Shown: positions 1 to 9,239 of the stretch, one piece after another | Layout of the letters: the number at the start of each line of letters is the position of its first letter | Numbering within the stretch: the first letter of the stretch is position 1 | Assembly (NCBI GenBank): GCA_051859045.1 | Contig: JBHYGK010000022.1 | Location: 1 to 40,529, forward strand | Length of the DNA: 40,529 nucleotides | Direction of reading: 5' to 3' | Source of the DNA: JBHYGK01 sp051859045 | GTDB taxonomy: Bacteria > Pseudomonadota > Gammaproteobacteria > Xanthomonadales > Xanthomonadaceae | Position numbers and translations under genes: made by a program | Notes under the pieces: generated by a model | Databases searched by the model: none | Told to the model about the DNA's origin: nothing | What the model saw: the letters and a program-made list of their open reading frames with translations, nothing else

Positions 1-97
1 GCTCGCCGCCGCCCTCGCCCGCCGCGGCCGCCGGGCCGCGCGCGCCCGGCGCCGGCGCGGGGGCCGGCGCGGGGATGCCCAGCGCGAACGCGCTCAT
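1..97 (-). CDS. fliK: Start of a gene in the fliK position, probably flagellar hook-length control protein (partial)
   Basis: Only the first 32 codons lie in the window; the gene runs off the left edge. The ATG (95-97 on the complement) overlaps the fliJ stop as ATGA. The visible peptide begins MSAFALGIPAPAPAPAPG and continues Ala/Pro/Gly-rich, as in many FliK N-termini, which are disordered secretion regions. The identity rests mainly on position after fliJ, where fliK is normally found in this type of cluster. FliK is an exported molecular ruler that switches export specificity when the hook is complete. Nothing in the visible part proves it. Confidence 0.6.
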   Translation of the reverse strand, partial: MSAFALGIPAPAPAPAPGARGPAAAAGEGGGE

Positions 98-546
98 GCC
101 GGCTCCTCGCCGTCGCCGAGCCGGGCCGGACGGCGCCGGCCGGCGAGTTCGTCGAGCTCGCCCTGGGCGCGCTTCTGCTCCTTCTTCGCCTCCTCGGCGC
201 GGTAGCTGGCGGCGAGCTTCTCGAGCACCTGCTTGTCGCGGCTGGCGAGCAGCAGCCGGGTGCGCTCGATCTCGAGCGTGCCCCGGCCCTGCTCCACCGC
301 GCGCTTCTGCACCGCGACGGCCTGCTCGATGCGCTCGATGAAGGCCTGGCGGTTGGCCAGCAGCGCCGGGTTGAGGGTGCCGCCGGCCGGCGCGGGCTGG
401 TGGTACTCGTCCTTGAAGCGGGCGAGCTCCTCCAGCCGCTGCTCCTGCAGGCGCTGGGCCTCGCGGACCTTGGCCAGCTCCTGGGCCACGCGGTCCTCGC
501 GCTCCTGGGCGCGCTGCAGCAGGGGATCGAGACGGCGGTGGGTCAT
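94..546 (-). CDS. fliJ: Flagellar export chaperone / ATPase stalk protein FliJ
   Basis: A 150-residue, almost entirely helical protein rich in Glu, Arg, Gln and Ala, starting MTHRRLDPLLQRAQ, with heptad-like patterning over most of its length. This fits FliJ, the coiled-coil component that sits in the FliI hexamer and couples the export ATPase to FlhA. Size is typical (about 145-150 aa). It lies between fliI and fliK, 20 bases after the fliI stop, and overlaps the next gene by 4 bases (ATGA). Sequence conservation in FliJ is low, so the call uses composition, length and position together. Confidence 0.88.
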   Translation of the reverse strand: MTHRRLDPLLQRAQEREDRVAQELAKVREAQRLQEQRLEELARFKDEYHQPAPAGGTLNPALLANRQAFIERIEQAVAVQKRAVEQGRGTLEIERTRLLLASRDKQVLEKLAASYRAEEAKKEQKRAQGELDELAGRRRPARLGDGEEPA

Positions 547-566
547 GGCGGGGCGGTCCTCGGGGC

Positions 567-1961
567 TTACTTGTCGAGCAGCCGCGACAGCGCGGCCTTG
601 GAGTCGGCGAGCGACGCGGCCTCGGCGACGTCCTGGCCGAGGAAGGCCTGGATGTCGGACCAGCGCGCGAGCGCCTCGTCGACGAGGGGGTCGGCGCCCT
701 TCTGGTAGGCGCCGATGTTGATCAGGTCGCGCTGGTTGGAATAGGCCGCGATCAGGCGCTTGAGCTTGCGCATGCGCTCGCGCCAGGGCAGGTCGGCGAT
801 GTCGGTGACCACGCGGCTGACCGACTGCTCGATGTCGATCGCCGGGTACAGGCCGGCGTCGGCGATCCGCCGGCTGAGCACGATGTGGCCGTCGAGGATC
901 GCGCGCGAGGCGTCGGCGATCGGCTCCTGCTGGTCGTCGCCCTCGGTGAGCACGGTGTAGAACGCGGTGATCGAGCCGCGGCCGGCCGGGCCCATGCCCG
1001 CGCGCTCCACCAGCGCCGGCAGCTTGGCGAACACCGAGGGCGGGTAGCCGCGGGTGGTCGGCGGCTCGCCGACCGAGAGGCCGATCTCGCGCTGGGCCTG
1101 GGCGAAGCGGGTCAGCGAGTCCATCAACAGCAGCACGTTCAGGCCCTGGTCGCGGAACCATTCGGCAATCGCCGTGGCGCGCAGCGCGCCGTGGATGCGC
1201 GCCAGCGGCGGGCGGTCGGCCGGGGCCGCGACGACCACCGCGCGGGCCAGGCCGCCGGGGCCCAGCGTGGACTCGACGAAGTCGCGCACTTCGCGGCCTC
1301 GCTCGCCGATCAGGCCGACCACGATCACGTCGGCCTTGGTGAAGCGGGTCATCATGCCCAGCAGCGTCGACTTGCCGACGCCGGAGCCGGCGAACAGGCC
1401 CACGCGCTGGCCGCGGCCGATCGGCAGCAGCGCGTTGATCGCGCGCACGCCGACGTCCAGCGGGGAGGTGATGGGCTCGCGCATCAGCGGGTTGAGCGGT
1501 ACGCCGGCCAGGGTGACCGCGCCCTCGGCGCGGATCGGGCCGCGCCCGTCGAGCGGGTGGCCGTCGGAGTCGATGACCCGGCCCAGCAGGCCGTCGCTGA
1601 CCTCGACCTGGCCGCGCTTGCTCGAGGGCACCACGCGGGCCTTGGGCAGCAGGCCGTGGAGCTCCTGGGTGGGCATGAGGAAGGTGCGGTCGGAGGCGAA
1701 GCCCACGACCTCGGCCTCGACCCAGCCGCCGGCGCTCTCCACGCGCACCGCGGCGCCCATGGGCTCCTCGCAGCCGGTGGCCTCGAGGGTCAGGCCGACG
1801 GCGCGCTTGAGCACGCCCTCGCGCAGGCAGCCCATCGCGGGCATGCGCGGGTCGGCGGCGCCGAGCCGGGTGGCCAGGCGCGCGCTGCGGCCGCGGGTGA
1901 AGTCCAGGCCCACCGGCGGCGGCGGGGCCTCGGCCTCGTCGGGCCCGCGCAGCGGGCTCAC
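567..1961 (-). CDS. fliI: Flagellum-specific export ATPase FliI
   Basis: A 464-residue F1-beta-like ATPase that energises type III export at the flagellar base. Residues 188-199 carry the Walker A loop (GLFAGSGVGKST). Other family signatures are IGERGREVRDF, the Walker B strand LLLMDSLTRFAQAQREIGL, and GEPPTTRGYPPSVF near the catalytic glutamate region. The GTG start at 1961 overlaps the fliH stop (GTGA), giving a usual family length. An open frame continues upstream but lies across fliH and is not coding. Expected partners are FliH (regulator), FliJ (stalk) and FlhA/FlhB, which are not in this window. Confidence 0.97.
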   Translation of the reverse strand: MSPLRGPDEAEAPPPPVGLDFTRGRSARLATRLGAADPRMPAMGCLREGVLKRAVGLTLEATGCEEPMGAAVRVESAGGWVEAEVVGFASDRTFLMPTQELHGLLPKARVVPSSKRGQVEVSDGLLGRVIDSDGHPLDGRGPIRAEGAVTLAGVPLNPLMREPITSPLDVGVRAINALLPIGRGQRVGLFAGSGVGKSTLLGMMTRFTKADVIVVGLIGERGREVRDFVESTLGPGGLARAVVVAAPADRPPLARIHGALRATAIAEWFRDQGLNVLLLMDSLTRFAQAQREIGLSVGEPPTTRGYPPSVFAKLPALVERAGMGPAGRGSITAFYTVLTEGDDQQEPIADASRAILDGHIVLSRRIADAGLYPAIDIEQSVSRVVTDIADLPWRERMRKLKRLIAAYSNQRDLINIGAYQKGADPLVDEALARWSDIQAFLGQDVAEAASLADSKAALSRLLDK

Positions 1962-2545
1962 GGGGCGCTCCCCTGGCGCAGCGTGGCCTCGAGCGCGGCG
2001 CGCAGGCGCGCCTCGAGGCGGCCGTCGATGCGCACGGACTCGGCGTGCACGCGCACGTCGCCGCGGCCGAGGCTGAGGTCGGGCACCAGGCGGGCGTCGG
2101 GGAAGGCGGGCAGGTGCGGCGCCAGCGCGGCGATGTCGTCGGGATGCAGGCGCACCTCGAGCTCGCGCTGGCCGCTGCCGGCCGCGTCGAGCGCGGCGCG
2201 CACCAGCTCGGCGAGCAGCATCGGGTCGGCCTGGTAGGCCGGGCCGACCAGCACGCCGGCGATGCGCACGGCGAGCTCGCCGAGCGCGCCGGCGACCTCG
2301 TCCTCGAGCTTGCCCAGCGGGCGCGCGAGGGCGTCGACGACGCCCTCGAACTGCGCGGCCAGGCGGCGCATCTCGCCCTGGGCGGCGGCCAAGCCCTCGG
2401 CGTGGCCGGCGGCATAGCCCTCGCGCCGGGCCTGGGTCTCGATGGCCTCGATCTCCTGCACCGTCGGCGGGCGCTTCTCGGGCTCGCGGCGCGGGTTCAC
2501 GCCGAGCTCGGGCAGGGTCCAGAGGGTCGCGGCGTCCATGCTCAC
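1958..2545 (-). CDS. fliH: Flagellar assembly protein FliH (export ATPase regulator)
   Basis: A 195-residue protein with the family plan: a charged N-terminus with Trp motifs (TLWTLPELG) and a central helix with Ala/Gly-spaced small residues (REGYAAGHAEGLAAAQGEM). A C-terminal domain related to V-ATPase subunit E follows (LVRAALDAAGSGQRELEVRLHPDD). FliH holds FliI at the C-ring through FliN and restrains its ATPase. The start is GTG at 2545, overlapping the fliG stop as GTGA; an in-frame ATG lies two codons later. The 3' end overlaps the fliI start. This implies tight translational coupling fliG-fliH-fliI. Confidence 0.93.
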   Translation of the reverse strand: MSMDAATLWTLPELGVNPRREPEKRPPTVQEIEAIETQARREGYAAGHAEGLAAAQGEMRRLAAQFEGVVDALARPLGKLEDEVAGALGELAVRIAGVLVGPAYQADPMLLAELVRAALDAAGSGQRELEVRLHPDDIAALAPHLPAFPDARLVPDLSLGRGDVRVHAESVRIDGRLEARLRAALEATLRQGSAP

Positions 2546-3549
2546 ACCAGCTCCTCGGTCTTGCCGCCGAGCGAGATGGTGCCCTCATCGGCCAGGCGGC
2601 GGACGATCGCGAGGATCTCCTTCTGCGCGCCCTCGACCTCGGCCAGCTTGACCGGGCCGCGGTCCTCCATGTCCTCCTGCAGGATGGTGGCGGCGCGCTG
2701 CGACATGTTCTTGAGGATCTTGTCCTTGACCGCCGGCGAGGCGCCGCGCAGGGCCAGCGGCAGGCGGTCGCCCGGGACCTCGCGCAGGATCGCCTGCATC
2801 GAGCGGTCGTCGACCTCGCCGAGGTCGTCGAAGACGAACATCAGGTCCTGGATCTGGCCCGACAGCGCCTCGTCGACCTTGCCGATCGCGCCGAGGATGA
2901 TCTGGTCCTGGCCGCCGTCCATGAAGTTGAGGATGTTCGCGGCCACCTTCACGCCGCCCACCGTCGAGGACTTCATGGCCTGGTTGCCGGAGAACTGGCG
3001 CTCCATGACCTCGTTGAGCTCGTTGAGCGCGCCGGGCGGGATGCCGTCGAGGGTGGCGATGCGCAGCAGCACGTCCGAGCGGGTGCGCTCGGGCAGGGAC
3101 TTCAGGGTCTCGGCGGCCTGGTCGGGGTCGAGGTGGGCCAGCACGATGGCGATGATCTGCGGGTGCTCGAGGCGGATGAGGTCGGCGATCGCGCGCGGGT
3201 CCATCCACTTCAGCGTGTCGAGGCCGGTGGTGTTGCGGCCCAGCAGGATGCGGTCGATCAGCGAGCCGGCCTTGTCCTCGCCGAGCGCGCTCACCAGCAC
3301 CTTGCGCACGTAGTCGTCGGCGCCGACGCCCAGCGAGGTCTGCTTGTCGAGCGCCTGCACGAAGGTCTGCACGACGCCCTCGACCTGCTCGCGGCTGATC
3401 GAGGCCAGCGAGGTCATGGCGGTGCCGAGCTTCTGCACCTCCTTCGCCGTCATGTGCTTGAGCACCTCGGCCGCCTCCTTCTCGCCGAGCGAGAGCAGCA
3501 GGACGGCGGCGCGCTGGGTGCCGGTCAGGGGTTCGATCTTGTCAGCCAT
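2542..3549 (-). CDS. fliG: Flagellar motor switch protein FliG
   Basis: A 335-residue C-ring protein that carries torque-generating contacts to the stator and binds FliF at its N-terminus. Visible signatures are GTQRAAVLLLSLGEKEAAEVLKH at the start and LIRLEHPQIIAIVLAHLDPDQAAETL in the middle domain. The C-terminal charged helix region (REVPGDRLPLALRGASPAVKD) precedes KNMSQRAATILQEDM. Length and domain order are normal. It overlaps fliF by 8 bases and fliH by 4, so fliF-fliG-fliH are probably made from one message. Confidence 0.97.
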   Translation of the reverse strand: MADKIEPLTGTQRAAVLLLSLGEKEAAEVLKHMTAKEVQKLGTAMTSLASISREQVEGVVQTFVQALDKQTSLGVGADDYVRKVLVSALGEDKAGSLIDRILLGRNTTGLDTLKWMDPRAIADLIRLEHPQIIAIVLAHLDPDQAAETLKSLPERTRSDVLLRIATLDGIPPGALNELNEVMERQFSGNQAMKSSTVGGVKVAANILNFMDGGQDQIILGAIGKVDEALSGQIQDLMFVFDDLGEVDDRSMQAILREVPGDRLPLALRGASPAVKDKILKNMSQRAATILQEDMEDRGPVKLAEVEGAQKEILAIVRRLADEGTISLGGKTEELV

Positions 3550-5215
3550 CGCTCGCCACCCACTCCTTCACCACCTGAGCGACCCGCTTGGAGTCCTCGT
3601 TGACGGCCTGGCGCGCCACGTCCAGGCGCGCCTCGTAGCTGTTGGGCGGCAGCGCCAGCTGCGCGGGCTGGCCGTCGCTGCCGATCTGCGCCGCCTGCGC
3701 CTGGGCCAGCGCGGGCAGGTTGGCCTGCGCCTGCAGCTGGGCGTCGCCGGCATCGACCTCGGTGCGGGTGCGGGGCGGGCTGATCAGCGTGCGCAGCGCC
3801 GGGCGCAGCACCGCGAAGATCAGCACCAGCACCACGATCGCGCCCAGGCCGATGCGCAGCAGCTCGCGGATGGTCGGATTCTCCCAGAACGGGGCCGCGT
3901 CGCCGGGCTCCTCGAGCTCCGGGCGGATGAACGGCGCGTTCATCACCGACACCGAGTCGCCGCGGTCCGCGTCGAAGCCCACCGCCTCGCGGACCAGGGC
4001 CTCGATCCGGGTCAGCTCGTCCGCGGTCAGGGCGCGCTCGATCGGGTTGCCCTCGGCGTCGACGCCCGGCACGTGGTCGACCAGCACCGCCACGGTGACC
4101 CGGCGGATCCGGCCCGGCGGCTGCCGGGTGTGGCTGAGGGTGCGGTCGAGCTCGTAGTTGCGGGTCTCGCTGCGGTTGGCCTCGGTCGGCGGCGCGGGCG
4201 CGGCCGGGGCGGCCGGATCGGCGGCGGCGCCGGCGGCGGCCGGGCCCGGCGGGGTGTTGGCGGTGGCGCCCGGGATGCCCTCGGGGCCCTGGCCCTGGCC
4301 GTCGCGGCGCTCGCTCTCGGTGAGCTGCTCGCTGCGCACCTGGGCGGAGTCGGGGCCGTAGGTCTCGCGGGCCTCCTCGACCGCCGAGAAGTCCATGTCC
4401 ACCGCGACCTGCGAACGCACGCGGCCGGCGCCGGTGATCGGCTCGAGCAGCTGGTCGATGCGGGCGGAGAAGCTGGATTCCTGGCGGCGGATGCGCTCGA
4501 ACTGCTCGGCGCTGGTGGCCTGCGGGTCCTCGGCGCCGTCGGGCAGGGTCAGCAGGCGGCCGGTGCCGTCCACCACCGTGACCCGCTCCGGGGTCAGGCC
4601 GGGGATCGAGGACGCCACCAGGTGCACGATCGCGTCGACCTGGTTGCGCTCGAGGGTGCGGCCGGCGTGCAGCTGCAGCACCACCGACGCCGCCGCCGGC
4701 TCGCGCTGGCGGGTGAAGGCGCTGGGCTTGGGCAGGGCGAGGTGCACGCGGGCCTCGCGGACCGGGCGCAGGTTGCCGATGGTGCGGGCCAGCTCGGTTT
4801 CCAGCGCGCGCTGGTAGCGGGCGGTCTCGACGAACTGGCTGACGCCGAAGCCCGGGTCGCGCTCGATCATCTCCATGCCGCTGCCGTTGAGCTGGCCGAG
4901 GCCGGCGGCCGCCATCTGCAGCCGGGCCTCCTGCAGGCGCTCCGCCGGGACCTTGACGGCGCCGGTGGCGGGATCGAGCTCGAAGGGCAGCTGCTGCTGG
5001 CGCAGCAGCTCCACCAGCTCGGCGCTGGTGCGCGGGTCGAGGCCGTCCTGCAGCACCGCCATCGGCGGCTTCTGCAGCCAGAAGAACAGCCACAGCCCGC
5101 CGGCGATCGCGCCCGCCAGCACCAGCATCGCGAACAGCTGGCGGAACACGCCGGCGTCGGAGAGCTGGGTGAGGGTGTTGGTGGGCGTCGGCAGCGCGGA
5201 GGCGGGCGTGCTCAT
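3542..5215 (-). CDS. fliF: Flagellar MS-ring protein FliF
   Basis: A 557-residue inner-membrane ring protein. An N-terminal membrane helix (about residues 27-47, LFAMLVLAGAIAGGLWLFFWL) is followed by the YscJ/FliF ring-building domain with IERDPGFGVSQFVETARYQRALETELARTI. Next comes an Ala/Pro/Gly-rich loop (about 310-355), then a second membrane helix (about 455-475, LGAIVVLVLIFAVL). The cytoplasmic C-terminus, which should bind FliG, ends VAQVVKEWVASDG. The ATG lies 71 bases after the fliE stop. The Ala/Pro loop is longer than in enteric FliF but common in this lineage. Confidence 0.97.
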   Translation of the reverse strand: MSTPASALPTPTNTLTQLSDAGVFRQLFAMLVLAGAIAGGLWLFFWLQKPPMAVLQDGLDPRTSAELVELLRQQQLPFELDPATGAVKVPAERLQEARLQMAAAGLGQLNGSGMEMIERDPGFGVSQFVETARYQRALETELARTIGNLRPVREARVHLALPKPSAFTRQREPAAASVVLQLHAGRTLERNQVDAIVHLVASSIPGLTPERVTVVDGTGRLLTLPDGAEDPQATSAEQFERIRRQESSFSARIDQLLEPITGAGRVRSQVAVDMDFSAVEEARETYGPDSAQVRSEQLTESERRDGQGQGPEGIPGATANTPPGPAAAGAAADPAAPAAPAPPTEANRSETRNYELDRTLSHTRQPPGRIRRVTVAVLVDHVPGVDAEGNPIERALTADELTRIEALVREAVGFDADRGDSVSVMNAPFIRPELEEPGDAAPFWENPTIRELLRIGLGAIVVLVLIFAVLRPALRTLISPPRTRTEVDAGDAQLQAQANLPALAQAQAAQIGSDGQPAQLALPPNSYEARLDVARQAVNEDSKRVAQVVKEWVASDG

Positions 5216-5286
5216 CGGCGGATCCAGGGGAAAGGGGGCGGGGCGTCAGGCGGGGTGCGGCGTGGCGGGGCGCGGGACGGCGGGGG

Positions 5287-5673
5287 TCACAGCGGCATGT
5301 TCATGACGTCCTGGTAGGCCTGCACCAGCCGGTTGCGCACCTCGACCGTGGCCCGGAACGCCACCTGCGAGGCCTGCGAGGCCACCATCACCCGGGCCAG
5401 GTCGGCGCGCGGGTCGCCGGTCTCGAACGCGCGCTGCAGCGCGCCGGCCTCCTGCTGGGTGGTGTTGACCGAGCGCAGCGCGCGGGTCATCGCGTCGCCG
5501 AAGCTGGCCCCCGGGGCGGCGGCGGGGCCGGTGGCCGCGCCGGGGCCGCCGACGCCGGCCGGGCCGCCGAGCCCGCCGGGAGGCAGGATCGACCCGCCGG
5601 CCGAGGCCGCGCGGGCCTGGCCCTCGAAGGCGCGGATCTGCGACAGGATCGAGCTGATGGCGGGGGAGGACAT
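5287..5673 (-). CDS. fliE: Flagellar hook-basal body protein FliE
   Basis: A 128-residue protein linking the MS ring to the rod, and the first gene of the fliEFGHIJK operon. The C-terminal half carries the conserved FliE pattern (GASFGDAMTRALRSVNTTQQEAGALQRAFETGD, then VMVASQASQVAFRATVEVRNRLVQAYQDVMNMPL). Residues about 24-55 are a Gly/Pro/Ala insert that makes it longer than enteric FliE (about 104 aa). A good ribosome site (GGAGG-like, complement of 5661-5670 region) and a full-consensus sigma-54 promoter precede it. Confidence 0.96.
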   Translation of the reverse strand: MSSPAISSILSQIRAFEGQARAASAGGSILPPGGLGGPAGVGGPGAATGPAAAPGASFGDAMTRALRSVNTTQQEAGALQRAFETGDPRADLARVMVASQASQVAFRATVEVRNRLVQAYQDVMNMPL

Positions 5674-5721
5674 GCGGCGTCACCTTCGGCGCCCGCGTCG
5701 GCGACGGGCTCGCCGGGATGG

Positions 5722-5737
5722 TGCAAGCCGCGTGCCA
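5722..5737 (-). promoter_or_regulatory. Sigma-54 promoter of the fliE operon
   Basis: On the minus strand the site reads TGGCACGCGGCTTGCA, matching TGGCACG-N4-TTGCA at every defined position. The GG and GC dinucleotides are 10 bases apart. Transcription would begin about 12 bases after the GC, leaving roughly 35-40 bases of leader before the fliE ATG at 5673. FleQ, encoded immediately upstream, is the expected activator. Confidence 0.9.
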
Positions 5738-5771
5738 TGGCGGCGGTGCGGGGACGGAGGGCGTGGCTGGA

Positions 5772-5804
5772 CGGGGGCGGGCGCCGGGACGCGGCGCGCC
5801 CCCG
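5772..5804 (-). terminator. Possible terminator hairpin downstream of fleQ
   Basis: Perfect 8-base arms CGGGGGCG (5772-5779) and CGCCCCCG (5797-5804) enclose a 17-base GC-rich loop that can pair further. The hairpin starts 10 bases after the fleQ stop. There is no U-run after it on the minus strand, so intrinsic termination is uncertain; it could equally protect the 3' end or separate fleQ from the fliE promoter. Confidence 0.35.
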
Positions 5805-5813
5805 CCGGAGGCG

Positions 5814-7206
<1,393 letters not shown>

Positions 7207-7214
<8 letters not shown>

Positions 7215-7590
7215 GCGCGGGCCCCGAGGCGATCCGCTCGAGCAGCGGCAGCACTTCCTGGATGTAGCTGAGCTTGCTGACGAAGGCGTCCGCGCCCGCG
7301 CGCTGGGCGTGCTCGCGGTGCTCGGCGTCGTCGAAGTGCGAGGCGATGGCCACGAAGGGCGGCGTGTCCTGGGCCTTGATCAGGCGGGTGGCCTGCAGGC
7401 CGCCCATCTCGGGCATCGCGAGGTCCATCAGCACCACGTCCGGGCGCAGCCGCTCGCTGGCCTCGACGGCCTCGAGGCCGTTGAAGGCGCGGCCGATGAT
7501 CTCGACCCAGGCGACGTTGCGCAGGTGGCGCACGGCGGCGTTGATGAAGCCTTCGTGGTCGTCGACGATCAGGACGGTGATGCGGCGCAT
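7207..7590 (-). CDS. vemR: Single-domain response regulator, VemR-like
   Basis: A 127-residue stand-alone receiver without output domain. The acidic pair is D10-D11 (VDDHE), the phosphoacceptor is D56 (VVLMDLAMP) and the conserved Lys is K106 (FVSKLS). Position between rpoN2 and fleQ, size and D56 match VemR of Xanthomonas campestris, which is known to affect motility and virulence and to act with FleQ. The 3' end overlaps fleQ by 8 bases, so co-expression is likely. The receiver is of the NarL/LuxR subtype rather than CheY. The assignment as VemR is by position and features, from memory. Confidence 0.8.
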
Positions 7591-7641
7591 GGGCGGTGGG
7601 CTCGAAGGGGGCGCGCGTCGCGGCGGGCCCGGGTGGGGTGG

Positions 7642-9072
7642 TCAGCCCGCGCGCAGCAGCCCCGACGGGGCGGCCTGGCGGCGGGTCGAGGCCCCGCGCA
7701 GCCGCGCCGGCGGGATCTCCAGCTGCTCACGGTACTTCGCCACGGTGCGGCGTGCCACCTGGATGCCCTGCCGGGCCAGCAGCCCGGCGATGGTGTCGTC
7801 GGCCAGCGGCGCGTGGGCGGGCTCGGCGTCGATGAGCCGCTTGACCATCGCCTTGACCGCCGTGCCCGACACCGCGGCGCCCTCGAGGCGCACGGCGAAG
7901 AAGTGCTTGAGCTCGACCATCCCGCGCGGGGTCTGCAGGTACTTGCCGGTGGTGATGCGCGAGATGGTGCTCTCGTGCATGCCGATCTCGGTGGCGATCT
8001 CCTTGAGCGTCAGCGGGGCCATGCCCTCGTCGCCGCGCTCGAGGAAGGCGGCCTGGCGGGCGACGATCGCGCGCGCCGTGCGCAGCAGCGTGTCGCCGCG
8101 CTGGGCGACGCCGCGGGCCAGCCAGCGGGCCTCGCCGAGCAGCTCGCGCATGGCGCGGGTGGCCTCCGTTTCTTCGGCGGAGGCCAGCATGGCCTCGAGG
8201 TCGGGGGCCACGCGCAGCTTCGGCGCGGTGACCGGGTTCAGCGCGACGCGCCAGGCGCCGTCGGCGAACCAGGTGACGACGTCCGGCAGCACCACCGGGT
8301 CCTCGTCCTTGAGCAGGCGCAGGCCGGGCTTGGGGTCGAGGCTGCGCAGCAGGGCCACCGCCGGCGGCAGGGCGTCGGGGGTGCAGGCGCAGTGCCGGGC
8401 CAGGCCGGCGGCGTCGTCGGCGGCCAGGCGCTCGAGGCCGCCGTCGAGGATGCGGCGGGCCACGTCCAGGCCGTAGGCGTCGTGCGGGAGCTCGTCGAGC
8501 TGGGCGCCGAGGCATTCGGCGAGGTCGACGGCGCACAGGCCGGCCGGGTCGCCGTGCAGCAGGGCCTGGCGCACGGCCTCGGCGTCGGCGGGCGAGACGG
8601 CGAAGCGCGCGGCGGCCTCGGCGGCCAGGGCCTCGCGGTCGCCCTCGAGCCAGCCGTGGTCGCCGGTGTGCTCGAGCCAGAACGCGGCGATCGCCAGCGC
8701 GGCGTCGTCGAGGTCGAAGCGGGCGCGCTCCAGGGCGCGCAGGGCCGGGTCGCTGGACTCGCCGGCCGGCAGCGCGCCGAGGCGGTCGTCGAGCTCGGCG
8801 GGGTCGAAGCCCTGGCTGCCGGAGGCGGCCCAGGCCAGGGTGTCGGGGAGCTCGTCGAAGGCGGCGACCTCGAAGGAGGCGGTGGCGGCGTCGCCGGCGG
8901 CCTCGACCTCGGGCGCCTCGTCCTCGCGCTCGAGCAGCGGGTTGGTCTCGAGCGCGCGGCGGATCTCGAGCTCCAGCTCGAGGCCGGTGAGCTGCAGCAG
9001 CCGGATCGACTGCAGCAGCTGCGGCGTGAGGTGCAGCGACTGCCCGAGCTGGGCCTTCATGACGGCTTTCAT
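7642..9072 (-). CDS. rpoN: RNA polymerase sigma-54 factor (RpoN2 type)
   Basis: A 476-residue sigma-54. Region I starts MKAVMKAQLGQSLHLTPQLLQSIRLLQLTGLELE, a Gln/Leu-rich segment that contacts activators. The core-binding region and the helix-turn-helix with MALTLKEIATEIGMHESTISRIT-like sequence follow, then the RpoN box ARRTVAKYRE at about 440-449, which reads the -24 element. The ATG at 9072 was chosen because it begins exactly at the conserved region I; an upstream in-frame ATG would add 34 atypical residues. The location beside vemR and fleQ suggests the flagellum-dedicated copy. A second rpoN elsewhere in the genome is possible. Confidence 0.95.
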   Translation of the reverse strand: MKAVMKAQLGQSLHLTPQLLQSIRLLQLTGLELELEIRRALETNPLLEREDEAPEVEAAGDAATASFEVAAFDELPDTLAWAASGSQGFDPAELDDRLGALPAGESSDPALRALERARFDLDDAALAIAAFWLEHTGDHGWLEGDREALAAEAAARFAVSPADAEAVRQALLHGDPAGLCAVDLAECLGAQLDELPHDAYGLDVARRILDGGLERLAADDAAGLARHCACTPDALPPAVALLRSLDPKPGLRLLKDEDPVVLPDVVTWFADGAWRVALNPVTAPKLRVAPDLEAMLASAEETEATRAMRELLGEARWLARGVAQRGDTLLRTARAIVARQAAFLERGDEGMAPLTLKEIATEIGMHESTISRITTGKYLQTPRGMVELKHFFAVRLEGAAVSGTAVKAMVKRLIDAEPAHAPLADDTIAGLLARQGIQVARRTVAKYREQLEIPPARLRGASTRRQAAPSGLLRAG

Positions 9073-9092
9073 GGTGCGTCCCCTGGTCCCCG

Positions 9093-9112
9093 CTGCGCCA
9101 CGACTGGCGCAG
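9093..9112. promoter_or_regulatory. Perfect inverted repeat just upstream of rpoN
   Basis: Arms CTGCGCCA (9093-9100) and TGGCGCAG (9105-9112) are exact complements with a 4-base spacer CGAC, 21-40 bases before the rpoN ATG. It could be an operator or a leader hairpin. The right arm is shared with a sigma-54-like site on the plus strand. Confidence 0.5.
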
Positions 9113-9120
9113 GACTTGCA
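9105..9120 (+). promoter_or_regulatory. Sigma-54-like site on the strand opposite rpoN
   Basis: The plus strand reads TGGCGCAGGACTTGCA: GG and GC are 10 bases apart and 2 of 12 defined positions differ from TGGCACG-N4-TTGCA. It points away from rpoN, into the region antisense to the LuxR-type regulator gene. No convincing plus-strand gene follows, so it could be an antisense promoter, a silent binding site for sigma-54, or chance. Confidence 0.4.
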
Positions 9121-9191
9121 GGCTACGGGGAGCGGCGACGGCGCAGGAATCGGGGAGACCCCGCCCGCGACCATCCAGTTTCTGACGCGGT

Positions 9192-9208
9192 GTGGGGAGA
9201 ATCCCCAC
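9192..9208 (-). other. Hairpin between the LuxR-type regulator gene and rpoN
   Basis: Arms GTGGGGA (9192-9198) and TCCCCAC (9202-9208) pair perfectly around a 3-base loop, 32 bases after the regulator stop. No U-run follows on the minus strand, so it is either a weak terminator or part of a structured rpoN leader. Confidence 0.35.
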
Positions 9209-9239
9209 GAGTGACGGAAGTCCGTCGCGCGGGGCGACC

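Noticed and set aside
885..2237. Long plus-strand open frames opposite fliI, fliH and fliG
   Set aside because: Their composition (long runs of Ala, Arg, Gly, His, Gln) is that of antisense frames in very GC-rich DNA, and the minus strand holds recognisable conserved genes. The same was seen opposite nearly every gene in the window.
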